Of a stretch of DNA of 36,464 nt, positions 1-8,720 are shown one piece after another (the first letter of the stretch is position 1; every line of letters begins with the position of its first letter). The stretch covers positions 1 through 36,464 of the forward strand of contig CAKZLZ010000162.1 in assembly GCA_937127435.1 (NCBI GenBank). Direction: 5' to 3'. The stretch comes from an uncultured Verrucomicrobiota bacterium. GTDB taxonomy: Bacteria; Verrucomicrobiota; Kiritimatiellia; SS1-B-03-39; UBA6053. Both the position numbers and the translations under genes were made by a program. Below the pieces are notes generated by a model. It was not told the origin of the DNA and searched no databases. It saw only the letters and a program-made list of their open reading frames with translations.

Positions 1-1233
1 GCTGTCGTAGGCGCCGTAATAACAAAGTTTCCAGGGGCCTTTGCGCACCATGCGATTGGAGCTCATGCCGTGGATGCATTCCGTCCAGTGGGTATAGGTC
101 TCAACTTTAACGGGGTTTGTTTGGGTTGCGGTTCCCGCGAGGGTTGGTACCAGACTTTGACCGTCCAGACTGTCCCAGGGATCGACACCCAGCCATTCAC
201 ACAGGGTGGGGAGAAGATCGACCAGACTGTGAGGCGTGGTGATGATCTGCGGGTTCAAATTTCGTGGATCACGGACAATAAACGGCACCCGGGCACTGTC
301 TTCGCGGAAGCACTCCTTATGCCAGCGTCCATGGTGGCCCATCATTTCCCCGTGGTCGGAATAGTACACAATGATCGTGTTCTCCCACTGGCCGTTGGTC
401 TTAAGGGTATCGATCAGGGTGCCGATATTTTGATCCAGGAGATCGGTGAGACCGTAATAGGCAACGGTGGCCCGATCTTCGTTTGCTTTGGGAATATGGT
501 CGAGTTCGATCACCTTTTGATAATCCCGGTGATGAGGGTGCTGGCCGTCTAACTGCTCTTGAGGAATGCGGGGAGCCTGCACCCGGCCGTCATACTTTTG
601 GTAGGTCTCTCGAGGCGCAATGTAGGGGCAATGCGGCAGGAGAAAGCCGACCACCATGAAGAAAGGAGGTACATTGTCTTGTTCCGCCCAGTTCTTAAGC
701 CAGTCCACACTGGCCTCGGTCACGTCCTTGTCGTACTGAACCAAGGAGTTCTGACCGGCGCCGGTACTGTATAGCGCCTCGGAACGGGAGCAGTTTCCCA
801 GGTTTTTGAGGGTACCCTTCGGGCCCCTGACGCCACCGGTACCCGCACCGTAATAATACTGTTCACCCATTTCCCCCACCAAGTGTTCGAGGAAGCCATG
901 CCGTTGATCCGGACCGTAAAAGTGCATCTTTCCACTGAGTACACTGTGGTATCCACCGCGGACCGCCGCATGCGCCAAGGTGGGGAGGGCGGGATTGACC
1001 GGCATCTGATTACCCATGGTGCCGCACTTGTAGCTGTAGAGGCCCGTCATGAAACTGGCCCGGGAGGGAACGCAGATAGGGTTGTTGCAGTAGAACGCAT
1101 CAAAGCGACTTCCTTCGGCGGCCAACGCATCCACGTTCGGGGTGTCGATGATGCGGTCACCATAACAGCCCGTAACCCGTGCGGTATGCTGGTCAGAGCA
1201 AATGAAGAGGATATTCGGACGATCGGTGGTCAT
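1..1233 (-). CDS. Sulfatase, cysteine type (C-terminus beyond window)
   Basis: The minus-strand frame is open from an ATG at 1233 to base 1 (411 codons), so the C-terminus lies outside the window. The N-terminus reads MTTDRPNILFICSDQH, the usual sulfatase start, with Asp14-Gln15 as probable metal ligands. The signature CVPSR (Cys54-Arg58) is the site where the cysteine is converted to formylglycine. A later YYSDHGE motif supplies further metal ligands. The family hydrolyses sulfate esters of carbohydrates or small molecules. No signal peptide is visible, so a cytoplasmic location is inferred. It starts 24 bp after the SASA esterase gene and is probably co-transcribed with it from the promoter at about 2105-2133. 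The exact substrate cannot be read from sequence. Confidence 0.93.
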   Translation of the reverse strand, partial: MTTDRPNILFICSDQHTARVTGCYGDRIIDTPNVDALAAEGSRFDAFYCNNPICVPSRASFMTGLYSYKCGTMGNQMPVNPALPTLAHAAVRGGYHSVLSGKMHFYGPDQRHGFLEHLVGEMGEQYYYGAGTGGVRGPKGTLKNLGNCSRSEALYSTGAGQNSLVQYDKDVTEASVDWLKNWAEQDNVPPFFMVVGFLLPHCPYIAPRETYQKYDGRVQAPRIPQEQLDGQHPHHRDYQKVIELDHIPKANEDRATVAYYGLTDLLDQNIGTLIDTLKTNGQWENTIIVYYSDHGEMMGHHGRWHKECFREDSARVPFIVRDPRNLNPQIITTPHSLVDLLPTLCEWLGVDPWDSLDGQSLVPTLAGTATQTNPVKVETYTHWTECIHGMSSNRMVRKGPWKLCYYGAYDS

Positions 1234-1257
1234 GAAAGTTCCCTGGCTTTTCTTCTG

Positions 1258-2019
1258 TTATTTAAGGAGTTCGATGGTGGCGTTGGCAAAATCTTCGCCA
1301 AGTTTTTGATAGCCATCGCCATTGTAATGGAGGCCATCATTTTTTCCGTTGTAGGCATCTGTATCAATCCAAGTCGCATGGGCATCGGCTTCACAAATAG
1401 CCATTTGAGCTTCGCGAACGCGGTCCCAATGTTCATCGTTTTTGAGGTGATCGCTGATGCGCCCCACCACAACAGTGATCGTTTCGTGACCGGTATCGTT
1501 GCGAATTTGTTGGATCAAACCGGTGAGGGCTTCCGCATAGTTTGTGGACTGTTGTTTTTTTGCATCGGCCTCTCCCTGCATCCATACAAAGGAAACACTA
1601 TCAATGGTTTTACCTTCGGTGGCCTGTGTGACCATGGCGATTAATCTTTGGTAAAGATCATTGTTCCCGGGTTGGGAGCGAGGGTTTTTGGGTGTCCAGT
1701 CGCCCACGGGTTGCCAGTCTTTTGCCCAGCGGCGAATGGGTTGTCCGCTCTGCGCATCTTTTACCACGATGAGGGTATCGTCAGGAAAAGCTTTTTCGAT
1801 AAGCGGAATAAAGGAACTGCGATGATTTAATCCGGCCATGTTGGATTGTCCGGAAAGGATGAATAGTCTTGTCAATTTGCCTTCACCCTCCGGTTTACCC
1901 AAAAAAATGATCGCCGATTTTTCCCGTTTGGGTTTAACTTTTTTGGTCTCGGCTGCGACGGGATCGGCCAGACAAGTGGCGGTATAGATAAGAGGGATCA
2001 GGAACAGTAAGGTTTTCAT
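1258..2019 (-). CDS. Exported SASA-family carbohydrate acetylesterase (SGNH fold)
   Basis: This 253-residue protein begins with a signal peptide (MKTLLFLIPLIYTATCLA). The SGNH nucleophile block is SGQSNMAG, with Ser59 as nucleophile. WMQGEAD follows, and near the end DGLHYNGDGY carries the Asp/His pair. This is the sialate O-acetylesterase-like (SASA, DUF303) family, which removes acetyl groups from sugars and acts in the periplasm or outside the cell. It is the first gene of a probable two-gene operon with the downstream sulfatase, consistent with joint removal of ester decorations from a glycan. A TTGACA-containing promoter and a TGTATATACA palindrome lie upstream. The substrate is unknown. 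Confidence 0.85.
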   Translation of the reverse strand: MKTLLFLIPLIYTATCLADPVAAETKKVKPKREKSAIIFLGKPEGEGKLTRLFILSGQSNMAGLNHRSSFIPLIEKAFPDDTLIVVKDAQSGQPIRRWAKDWQPVGDWTPKNPRSQPGNNDLYQRLIAMVTQATEGKTIDSVSFVWMQGEADAKKQQSTNYAEALTGLIQQIRNDTGHETITVVVGRISDHLKNDEHWDRVREAQMAICEADAHATWIDTDAYNGKNDGLHYNGDGYQKLGEDFANATIELLK

Positions 2020-2093
2020 TTGTCTTTATTGCGAGGGGTTTAAGTTGAGGAATATATTCTTTAAAATAAATCTTGTGAATATTTATGTTAAAT

Positions 2094-2105
2094 ATGTATA
2101 TACAT
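2094..2105. promoter_or_regulatory. Predicted operator palindrome (TGTATATACA core)
   Basis: ATGTATATACAT is a perfect 12-bp palindrome in the divergent region between the SASA esterase (minus) and moxR (plus). The same core occurs at 10662-10677 and 17597-17606 in front of functionally related genes. I infer it is an operator for the GntR/LacI-type regulator at 17713. It lies 78 bp upstream of moxR, so an effect on Bat operon 1 is possible but less likely. Confidence 0.5.
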
Positions 2106-2133
2106 TTATGGCTACTTGATCCATGATTGTCAA
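2105..2133 (-). promoter_or_regulatory. Predicted promoter of the SASA-sulfatase operon
   Basis: Read on the minus strand, a perfect TTGACA (2133-2128) is followed after 17 bp by CATAAA (2110-2105), which matches four of six bases of a -10 box. The palindrome at 2094-2105 lies directly downstream of the -10, where a bound repressor would block initiation. No transcription data are available. Confidence 0.45.
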
Positions 2134-2182
2134 TATAGCGATTTAAAATACAGAATAGAAAAACCGAACTCACGAGACACGT

Positions 2183-3196
2183 ATGACTGATATACTCCCG
2201 ACACCGTCCAATGAAGAAATTGCCGCGATTACCCAAAAGGTAGAAGATTCCTCTCAGTGGCTGGATAGCATTTACACTGAAATCCAAAAACGGATTGTGG
2301 GGCAGGAGTATTTGATTGAACGCTTATTGGTGGGTTTGCTGGCGAATGGACATGTGTTGTTGGAAGGGCTGCCTGGCTTGGCCAAAACTTCCACGGTCAA
2401 TGCGTTGGCGGATGCGATTGATTGTGATTTTAAACGTATTCAGTTTACGCCTGATCTGTTGCCTGCGGATATCATTGGAACCTTGATTTACAATCCGGAT
2501 ACCCGTGAATACAGCACCCACAAAGGACCTTTGTTTGCAAACATGGTGTTGGCCGATGAAATTAATCGCGCTCCCGCAAAAGTACAAAGTGCGTTGTTGG
2601 AAGGGATGCAGGAACGTCAGGTGACGATTGGGGATACTATTTTTAAACTGCCGCATCCTTTCTTGGTGTTGGCGACTCAAAATCCGATTGAACAAGAGGG
2701 GACTTATCCTTTGCCCGAAGCGCAGATGGACCGTTTCATGTTAAAAGTGGTGGTGGGGTATCCGGACCGGGAAGAAGAGTTGGGGATTCTTCGACGCATG
2801 TCGAAAACGCAACCTTCGCATCCCATTTTACCGGTACTGAAACCGGAGACCATTTTAGAGTTACGGGAAATTGTGGATGAGATTTATGTAGATGAACAGG
2901 TGGAGGACTACATTGTCGATTTGGTGCTGGCGACCCGGAACATGCAGGATGTGGTTCCGAAGATGGCGGGATATATCCGGGTGGGAGCGTCGCCCCGTGC
3001 GTCGATCAATCTGACCTTGGCCTCCAAAGCCTATGCTTTTTTGCAGCGGCGGGGCTATGTGACGCCGGATGACGTGAAAGCGATTGCCATGGATGTATTG
3101 CGTCACCGGATCATTCCCTCCTTTGAAGCGGCGGCGGATGAAGTGACGCGGGAAGATCTGGTGACCGCGATTCTTGAAAATGTATTGGTCCCTTAA
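2183..3196 (+). CDS. moxR: MoxR-family AAA+ ATPase (Bat operon 1)
   Basis: This 337-residue ATPase has Walker A GLPGLAKT (residues 62-69), Walker B VLADEIN (122-128), sensor-1 ATQNP (164-168) and the family-typical YPLPEAQMDRF stretch. MoxR proteins are thought to act as chaperone-like ATPases that remodel partner proteins, usually vWA-domain proteins encoded beside them. Here it heads a six-gene operon (moxR, DUF58, DUF4381-like, batA, batB, TPR protein). The next gene begins 14 bp downstream. A paralog with the same motifs heads the second operon (26009-27118) but carries an N-terminal extension of about 32 residues that is absent here. Confidence 0.95.
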   Translation: MTDILPTPSNEEIAAITQKVEDSSQWLDSIYTEIQKRIVGQEYLIERLLVGLLANGHVLLEGLPGLAKTSTVNALADAIDCDFKRIQFTPDLLPADIIGTLIYNPDTREYSTHKGPLFANMVLADEINRAPAKVQSALLEGMQERQVTIGDTIFKLPHPFLVLATQNPIEQEGTYPLPEAQMDRFMLKVVVGYPDREEELGILRRMSKTQPSHPILPVLKPETILELREIVDEIYVDEQVEDYIVDLVLATRNMQDVVPKMAGYIRVGASPRASINLTLASKAYAFLQRRGYVTPDDVKAIAMDVLRHRIIPSFEAAADEVTREDLVTAILENVLVP

Positions 3197-3210
3197 ACGT
3201 TGGCAATCAG

Positions 3211-4095
3211 ATGATGTTGCCGCGCGAATGGCTTAAACGAATTTATCAACTGGAGGTGAAAACCCGGTTGATGTCTCAACAATTGTTGAGTGGAAACTAT
3301 GCGTCCATCTTTCTGGGTCGGGGCATGGATTTCGATGATGTGCGTCCCTATCAGCCCGGGGATGATGTGCGTCGGATTGATTGGAATGTGACAGCGCGGA
3401 TGCGTGCAACCTACGTCAAACGTTTTACCGAAGAACGGGAAATCACCTTTGTGATTCTGGTGGATCTCAGTGCGTCGGGACAGTATTCGACCCGGGAAAA
3501 AAGCAAATTGGAATTGGCTGCTGAGTTGGCCGGGACCCTGGCTTTCAGTGCGTCGAAATCCAACGACCGGATTGCTTTGCTGGCCTTTACGGATGAGGTG
3601 GAGCTCTACATTCCGCCAGGGAAGGGTACGGATCATGTGATGCATATGTTGCGGACCATTTTGTTTCATAAACCTAAGTCCACAGGTACCAATCTTGATA
3701 ATGCCCTGCGTTATTTAAACCGCGTGCAAACGCGACCTGCCATGGTATTTTTGATTTCGGATTTTCAAGATCAGGGCTACGAACGGACGCTTTCGATGAC
3801 CAATCAACAGCACAGTGTGGCGGCCTTTGTGATTCAGGATGCAGGCGAGGTGTCTCTCCCCAAAGCGGGGCGGATGGTCTTGCATGATCCGGAGACGGGA
3901 GAGCAGGTAGTGGTGAATACCAGCGACCCCAAAGTACAACGGGCCTATGCAATGGCGGTGGCGGAACAGATTGAAACCCGTACCCGCATCCTGCGTCATG
4001 CAGGGGTGAAGCATATGTTGGTGGATAGCGCTGAATCCTATGTTTCGCGTTTGGCGCATTTCTTATCGGCGGAGCTCACCCGGAAAATTGTATGA
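3211..4095 (+). CDS. DUF58 (vWA-like) protein, Bat operon 1
   Basis: This 294-residue protein carries the DUF58 hallmark PYQPGDDVRRIDWNVTAR (residues 46-63) and a MIDAS-like DLSAS motif (Asp85, Ser87, Ser89), so a von Willebrand A-type fold is expected. DUF58 proteins accompany MoxR ATPases and are presumed partners or substrates. No membrane segment is evident, which suggests a cytoplasmic protein. The start could be either of two adjacent ATGs (3211 or 3214), and no strong Shine-Dalgarno sequence separates them. The stop overlaps the next start as ATGA (4092-4095), indicating translational coupling. The paralog in operon 2 is 25103-25993. Confidence 0.92.
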   Translation: MMLPREWLKRIYQLEVKTRLMSQQLLSGNYASIFLGRGMDFDDVRPYQPGDDVRRIDWNVTARMRATYVKRFTEEREITFVILVDLSASGQYSTREKSKLELAAELAGTLAFSASKSNDRIALLAFTDEVELYIPPGKGTDHVMHMLRTILFHKPKSTGTNLDNALRYLNRVQTRPAMVFLISDFQDQGYERTLSMTNQQHSVAAFVIQDAGEVSLPKAGRMVLHDPETGEQVVVNTSDPKVQRAYAMAVAEQIETRTRILRHAGVKHMLVDSAESYVSRLAHFLSAELTRKIV

Positions 4096-4646
4096 GTATG
4101 GAAAAACCATTTCAATTCCCTGAGTTGGTGGAGGACCTTACTTTGCTGACCCCACCACCGGAACGGGGATTTTCCTGGCTGTGGCTGGGGTTGGGACTGT
4201 TGGCGTTGTTGATCTTGGTGATTCCGCTGATGTGGGCATTCCGTTCGAAAAATAAACAGGCGAATTTGCCCGTACCTGAAGAACCGAAACCCGATCCCTC
4301 GCTGGCGGCGATGGCAGGGTTAAAGCAATTAAGAGCGCAACTCACGGTGCTGGGAAAAAAAGAAGTGGGGATTGAAGTGGCCAGGATTATGCGGGTGTAT
4401 GTTTGTGATCGTTTTGACCTGCGTGCTCCTTATCAGACGACCTCAGAATTTCTTAACACGATCGCGAGGGCTGAAGCCTTTCCAGAAGGCTTGGAAGAAA
4501 TGGTGGGAGAGGTGTTGGCGGCCTGTGACCGCATGAAATTTGCAGCTCAATTTTATTCGCATGATTCACTGGAAGAGTTGATCGATGCGGTCGAACATCT
4601 GATAACGGTGACCCCTTTGCCAGTGGAGGATGAGACGCATGACTGA
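4092..4646 (+). CDS. DUF4381-like single-pass membrane protein, Bat operon 1
   Basis: This 184-residue protein has one clear transmembrane helix at about residues 26-49, preceded by a short Pro-rich segment (LTPPPERG) and followed by a soluble helical domain of about 130 residues. Position between DUF58 and batA, together with this layout, matches the DUF4381-type proteins of Bat operons; I assign it mainly on context. Function is unknown, but it may link the cytoplasmic MoxR/DUF58 pair to the membrane vWA proteins. It overlaps DUF58 by 4 bp and batA by 8 bp. The counterpart in operon 2 (24463-25110) has the same layout but little obvious sequence identity. Confidence 0.7.
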   Translation: MSMEKPFQFPELVEDLTLLTPPPERGFSWLWLGLGLLALLILVIPLMWAFRSKNKQANLPVPEEPKPDPSLAAMAGLKQLRAQLTVLGKKEVGIEVARIMRVYVCDRFDLRAPYQTTSEFLNTIARAEAFPEGLEEMVGEVLAACDRMKFAAQFYSHDSLEELIDAVEHLITVTPLPVEDETHD

Positions 4647-5607
4647 TTCCCTCCTGGACAGTTCGTGGATTCATTTTGACCACCCCTGGGTCTTGTTGTT
4701 ATTTTTAGGATTGCCCTTTTTGGCCATGTTGTTGGGGAAAGAACGTCCTGCACCTTCTGTGGCCTTTACGGGTTTATCTTTATTGCCAGCGCATCTGAAA
4801 AAGCCCAAAGGCGGACCGAAACGACTGCACCGTGATGTATTACGTTATGTAATTTTGAGTATATTTATTTTGGCGTTGGCCCGGCCTCAGCGTCCCTACG
4901 GCAATTTGCCGGACCATGCAAAAGGGATCGATATTATGTTGAGCTTGGATTTTTCCAAATCGATGGAGGTCGAAGATTATATCTGGGAAGGGAAACAGGT
5001 CAGTCGGAAAAAAGCATTGGTTGAAGTCATTAAAAACTTTATGGAAGACCGTACCCAGGACCGGTTCGGTATTTGCGGTTTTGCAAAGTTTGCATATCTT
5101 GCGAGTCCACTCACCCTGGATCAAAATTGGATTTCCCAGATTCTTGATAATATCGATACAGGTACGGGAACCGCCATTGGCGATGGGATTATGTTGAGTG
5201 TGGATTATATGCTGGAAAATCCTGACCGGGAGAAAACCATTATTTTGGTTTCGGATGGCTTGAATAACCGGGGAACGCCTCCGCTTGAGGCAGCCCGTTA
5301 TGCAGCTCAGCAAAATATCCGTATTTACACCATACGAATCTTTCCGCAAATCCTGAGGACTTCAGCCTATTCGCAGAACGTGATGTTTCGGATTGCCGAA
5401 GAAACCGGTGGACAATTTTATCAGGCGACGGATACCCATTCGTTGACCTCGATTTATGATCAGATTGATGAATTGGAGGTCAAACGGGTGGAGCAAAAAC
5501 GCTTTCAGTCTTATCATGAACTCTTCCCCTGGTTTTTGGCGTTGGCTGCGGGCTTGTTGGTTGTGGAATTGGTTTGTAGGCAATGGCTTTTCCGGAGGTT
5601 ACCATGA
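4639..5607 (+). CDS. batA: BatA-like membrane vWA protein, operon 1
   Basis: With the start at 4639 the protein has 322 residues. A GGAGG at 4625-4629 is 9 bp from this ATG but directly abuts the alternative ATG at 4630, so 4639 is preferred. Transmembrane helices lie at about residues 17-32 and 68-82 (ending in the BatA-typical ILALARPQ), and one more near the C-terminus. The vWA domain between them has the MIDAS motif DFSKS (Asp104, Ser106, Ser108). Bat proteins are linked to aerotolerance and envelope stress in several bacteria, though the mechanism is not settled. It overlaps batB as ATGA. Confidence 0.92.
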   Translation: MTDSLLDSSWIHFDHPWVLLLFLGLPFLAMLLGKERPAPSVAFTGLSLLPAHLKKPKGGPKRLHRDVLRYVILSIFILALARPQRPYGNLPDHAKGIDIMLSLDFSKSMEVEDYIWEGKQVSRKKALVEVIKNFMEDRTQDRFGICGFAKFAYLASPLTLDQNWISQILDNIDTGTGTAIGDGIMLSVDYMLENPDREKTIILVSDGLNNRGTPPLEAARYAAQQNIRIYTIRIFPQILRTSAYSQNVMFRIAEETGGQFYQATDTHSLTSIYDQIDELEVKRVEQKRFQSYHELFPWFLALAAGLLVVELVCRQWLFRRLP

Positions 5608-6776
5608 AATTTGCGCATGGGTGGATATTGGCGCTGATTCCGGTGGTGGTCTTGCTTTGTCATCTTTTTTATCTGTACACGGATAGACGGCATAGGGTTA
5701 GGCTACAACGCTTTTTAGGTGGCGCATATGCGCGACATCTCAGTGCTACGGGGAAATCCCCGGTGTGGCGTCCCCGCAGATATTTCCATACCTTATGTTT
5801 GGTGTTTCTGCTGGTTGCGGTGGCGCGACCATATCTGCCACCGGATCCGGATGAAGTTGAAGAGCGTCAACGGGTGGGGGTGGACATGATGATTGCCCTG
5901 GATGCCTCAAAAAGTATGTTGGCGAATGATGCATTGTCAACGACCGCCTGGCAGAAGCAGGCAGAGAAAAGACTCACGGGAAAAGCACCGTTGGTTACAG
6001 GATTGAAAGGGCATGATATGAAAAATTTCAGATCTAACCGTAGCCTGGCAAGTTTTGAGATTGAAGGCACGATGCGTCGACTTACGGCGGCCAAGGAGTC
6101 CATATTTGATTTGTTGACGCTGTCTCGAGGAGACCGCATAGGTCTAATCGCTTTTACTGAAGAGGCCGCTTTGCGTGCCCCATTGACCTATGATTTTGAA
6201 GCCTTGTCTTTGGTGTTGGATTCGGTGAGTCCTGCCACTGTCCCTCCGGGGGGGAGTTCTATAGCTTCTGCCATTACGCGGGCCATTTCAATTTTTGAAG
6301 GTCAGGATATAGACCGACCGATCCTGGTGGTTATCTCCGATGGTGAAGATCATGAAGGGGATGCGATGGAGGCTGCGATGAAATTTCGGCAGGACGTGAA
6401 TGGGGTTATTTATACCGTGGGGGTGGGGACGAGTGGTGGTTCGTCCATTCCGATCAGTAAAGAAGGACGGAATCCTTACTTACGGGATCAGTTTGGGCGA
6501 AATGTGCATACGCGGTTGGATAAAATATCGTTGACCCGTATTGCCCGTGCCACAGGTGGGCGTTATGTGGATCTCGGGGAAGATGGCGAAGGTTTGCAAG
6601 AGATCTACCGTCAGTATCTCAAACCCATGGGAGACAATGTGCCAGAAGAATTTCAAGGTGATGCGAAAGAGTATTATCAGATTCCCTTGGGGTTGAGTTT
6701 ATTGGCGCTGCTGTTTGAAATGTGCGTGCGTGCCCGCCCTCAAATCATTAAAACCGAAGCGGTGTTACCATCATGA
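5604..6776 (+). CDS. batB: BatB-like membrane vWA protein with an internal insert, operon 1
   Basis: The start at 5604 (390 residues) is supported by GGAGG at 5594-5598 and a 4-bp ATGA overlap with batA. Helices lie at about residues 7-25 and 60-77, and a C-terminal one near the end. The vWA MIDAS motif is DASKS (Asp100, Ser102, Ser104), and SDGEDHEGD follows later in the domain. Compared with the paralog at 22449-23480, there is an extra segment of about 50 residues at roughly 108-157, right after the MIDAS loop, rich in Lys, Arg and Asn. The sequence resumes in frame with RRLTAAKESI, so it is not a frameshift. It overlaps the TPR gene by 4 bp. Confidence 0.92.
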   Translation: MKFAHGWILALIPVVVLLCHLFYLYTDRRHRVRLQRFLGGAYARHLSATGKSPVWRPRRYFHTLCLVFLLVAVARPYLPPDPDEVEERQRVGVDMMIALDASKSMLANDALSTTAWQKQAEKRLTGKAPLVTGLKGHDMKNFRSNRSLASFEIEGTMRRLTAAKESIFDLLTLSRGDRIGLIAFTEEAALRAPLTYDFEALSLVLDSVSPATVPPGGSSIASAITRAISIFEGQDIDRPILVVISDGEDHEGDAMEAAMKFRQDVNGVIYTVGVGTSGGSSIPISKEGRNPYLRDQFGRNVHTRLDKISLTRIARATGGRYVDLGEDGEGLQEIYRQYLKPMGDNVPEEFQGDAKEYYQIPLGLSLLALLFEMCVRARPQIIKTEAVLPS

Positions 6777-8596
6777 AAACCAAGACGCTGTTCTGTGCGC
6801 TGTTCCTTTCAGGGAGGTTGCTGTTGTTGAGTAGTTACGGCGCGACTGTGGAGGAAATTGTGGTTTTAGCTGAAGCACAAATGACGGCAGGAGATCCTGA
6901 GGCCGCTCGATCTTTGTTGGTGGCCGAGTTGCAACAAAAGCCCGAAAACCCTTATTTGCTGTATAATTTGGGGCTTACTTATGTTGCCGAAAATGAGTTG
7001 GCCCTGGCTGAAGAAACTTTCAGGAAAGCGGATTTATTTGTGACGGATCCTGAATTGCATGCCCGCATTTTCGCGCAGCAGGGAAATATTCAGGCGAAGT
7101 TAGGTCGCGCGAGTTATGATACAGATCCGGATATGGCGCTTCAACAGTGGCGCAGTGCGCATCAGTATTATCAAAGTGCTTTGCGCAAAGATAAGAGCTT
7201 AGAGTTGGCGAAAGATAATGGCAATGTGACCCGTGAGGGTATGGTGGCGCTCATTGTGAAAGGGACGGAAACGAGACTCGCAACAGCGGAGGCCTTTGAA
7301 CGGAACACGTACGTCAAGATTGATATGTTGCGGAGGTGTTATCAGGATCTGGATGAGGCGCTGACGCTTTCCCCCAAGCATGAGCAGGCGCAGAACTTAT
7401 ATAAACAGGTGGAAAACTTGTTGGCGGAAAACCTGAATTCCTTGGCGGAGAACAAACTTGCAGATGCCAAACAGTATTTGGAAAGCAATGCGGAAGAGAC
7501 AAATGAAAAGAAAAGGAAGCAGGCTTTTGGAAAAACGGTAGATGCCGCAACACAATCGATTCAACTGTTTGAGGATGCCGCTTCCTTATCGACAGAACCT
7601 GAAAAGTTTGAAAAGAAGATTGCGGAAGGACAGGCTCTGCTTTCTCAAGCCTATTTGGGGATGGGAAAAGATAAACTGGAAAGCATGGAAGCGATGCCGG
7701 AGAAAAGGCAGTCTGCGATTGCTGAAGCGGCACTGGAAAATTTCCAACAATCACTTGCGGCCGATCCGGGCAATCAAGAGGCGGAAGGGCTTATAGATGA
7801 AGTTGAACAGATGCTGGCTCAAAAATATGAGGCAGAGGCTGATGCGTTGGTACAGGATCTGGAGCGTTTAAATAAAGAGACGAGTAAAGCCTCTAAACGT
7901 AAACATGCGGATGAGTTGTATGATCAAGCTTTGGCGTTGAATCCTGATGATGAGGAATTGCAGGCGAAAGACAAAGCAAATGCGTTGGCATTGGCGGGAC
8001 TTTTAAATGAAACCGGGAAGCAGAAAATGGAAAAAGGGGAAGCGATGCTGCCTGATAATCCGGAAGGGGCGATTACAAATTTAGAAGCGGCAGCCTCTGA
8101 TTTTAATCAAGCCATGTCTCTGCTTGAAGAGCACGGTGACGAGGCGGGAAGCCAAGCGGCCCAGGCGGCGGCTGATGATGCGGCAGCTGCCGCGGATGGG
8201 GCGGTGGACAAGCTTGCCGAAGCGCCTCAGCCCGGTGACTCCCCTGATGGTGCGCCGGGTGCGAAAGCCAGTGAAGCGCCACAACCCGGAAGTCCGGGAG
8301 AAACGCCACCTGGCGCACCCGGGTCAGAAACTGGCGGTTCATCTGAACCGACGATGGGGCAATTGCAAAAATCCTCGGACCAGGCAATGTCGCTCCTGCA
8401 ACAGGCACGGGCACTTGCACAGGAGGCGGCCTCCGCCACGGATACAGGTGCCACCGAGGCGGGAACACCGACTTATCAGTCCATCTCCTTTGTCGCTGAA
8501 GGCGGGGACTTTAATAATGATACCGTAGGGTCCGGTGGCGAAAAAGAAGGAAACTTTAATACGCAACCTATGAAAAAACCGGCGCGGGACTGGTAG
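6773..8596 (+). CDS. Exported TPR-repeat protein (BatC/E-like), operon 1
   Basis: This 607-residue protein starts with a signal peptide (hydrophobic segment about residues 5-22). Tetratricopeptide repeats follow near the N-terminus, for example the stretch around NPYLLYNLGLTYVAENELA. A long Lys/Glu/Ala-rich helical region comes next, then a Pro/Gly/Ala-rich low-complexity region at about 485-530. It ends in ...KKPARDW; the paralog in operon 2 also ends in RDW. TPR proteins in Bat operons are thought to scaffold periplasmic complexes with the BatA/BatB vWA domains. It is the last gene of operon 1. No convincing terminator hairpin was found in the 124 bp that follow. Confidence 0.87.
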   Translation: MKTKTLFCALFLSGRLLLLSSYGATVEEIVVLAEAQMTAGDPEAARSLLVAELQQKPENPYLLYNLGLTYVAENELALAEETFRKADLFVTDPELHARIFAQQGNIQAKLGRASYDTDPDMALQQWRSAHQYYQSALRKDKSLELAKDNGNVTREGMVALIVKGTETRLATAEAFERNTYVKIDMLRRCYQDLDEALTLSPKHEQAQNLYKQVENLLAENLNSLAENKLADAKQYLESNAEETNEKKRKQAFGKTVDAATQSIQLFEDAASLSTEPEKFEKKIAEGQALLSQAYLGMGKDKLESMEAMPEKRQSAIAEAALENFQQSLAADPGNQEAEGLIDEVEQMLAQKYEAEADALVQDLERLNKETSKASKRKHADELYDQALALNPDDEELQAKDKANALALAGLLNETGKQKMEKGEAMLPDNPEGAITNLEAAASDFNQAMSLLEEHGDEAGSQAAQAAADDAAAAADGAVDKLAEAPQPGDSPDGAPGAKASEAPQPGSPGETPPGAPGSETGGSSEPTMGQLQKSSDQAMSLLQQARALAQEAASATDTGATEAGTPTYQSISFVAEGGDFNNDTVGSGGEKEGNFNTQPMKKPARDW

Positions 8597-8720
8597 TACA
8601 CATAAAAGTATCGGATCCTGTGATCAAGGGGACACCTGTCCAGATGTTGATGAAAACGCGGTGACAATTTGTGAAATCTGTGGTTGAAAAACGAAACCCG
8701 TTTCCCCACCCCAAAACAAC

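Noticed and set aside
883..1644. Long plus-strand open frame across the sulfatase and SASA genes
   Set aside because: It is antisense to two genes with clear catalytic motifs in the correct order; its own translation shows no recognisable domain and spans two separate genes.
4630..4638. Start of batA (operon 1) at 4630
   Set aside because: The GGAGG at 4625-4629 touches this ATG directly, leaving no spacing; the ATG at 4639 has a 9-bp spacing.
2183..8596. MoxR-vWA genes as part of an antiphage defence island
   Set aside because: MoxR and vWA proteins occur in some defence systems, but the DUF58-batA-batB-TPR order with membrane helices and signal peptides is the standard Bat envelope operon, and no nuclease or other effector lies nearby.
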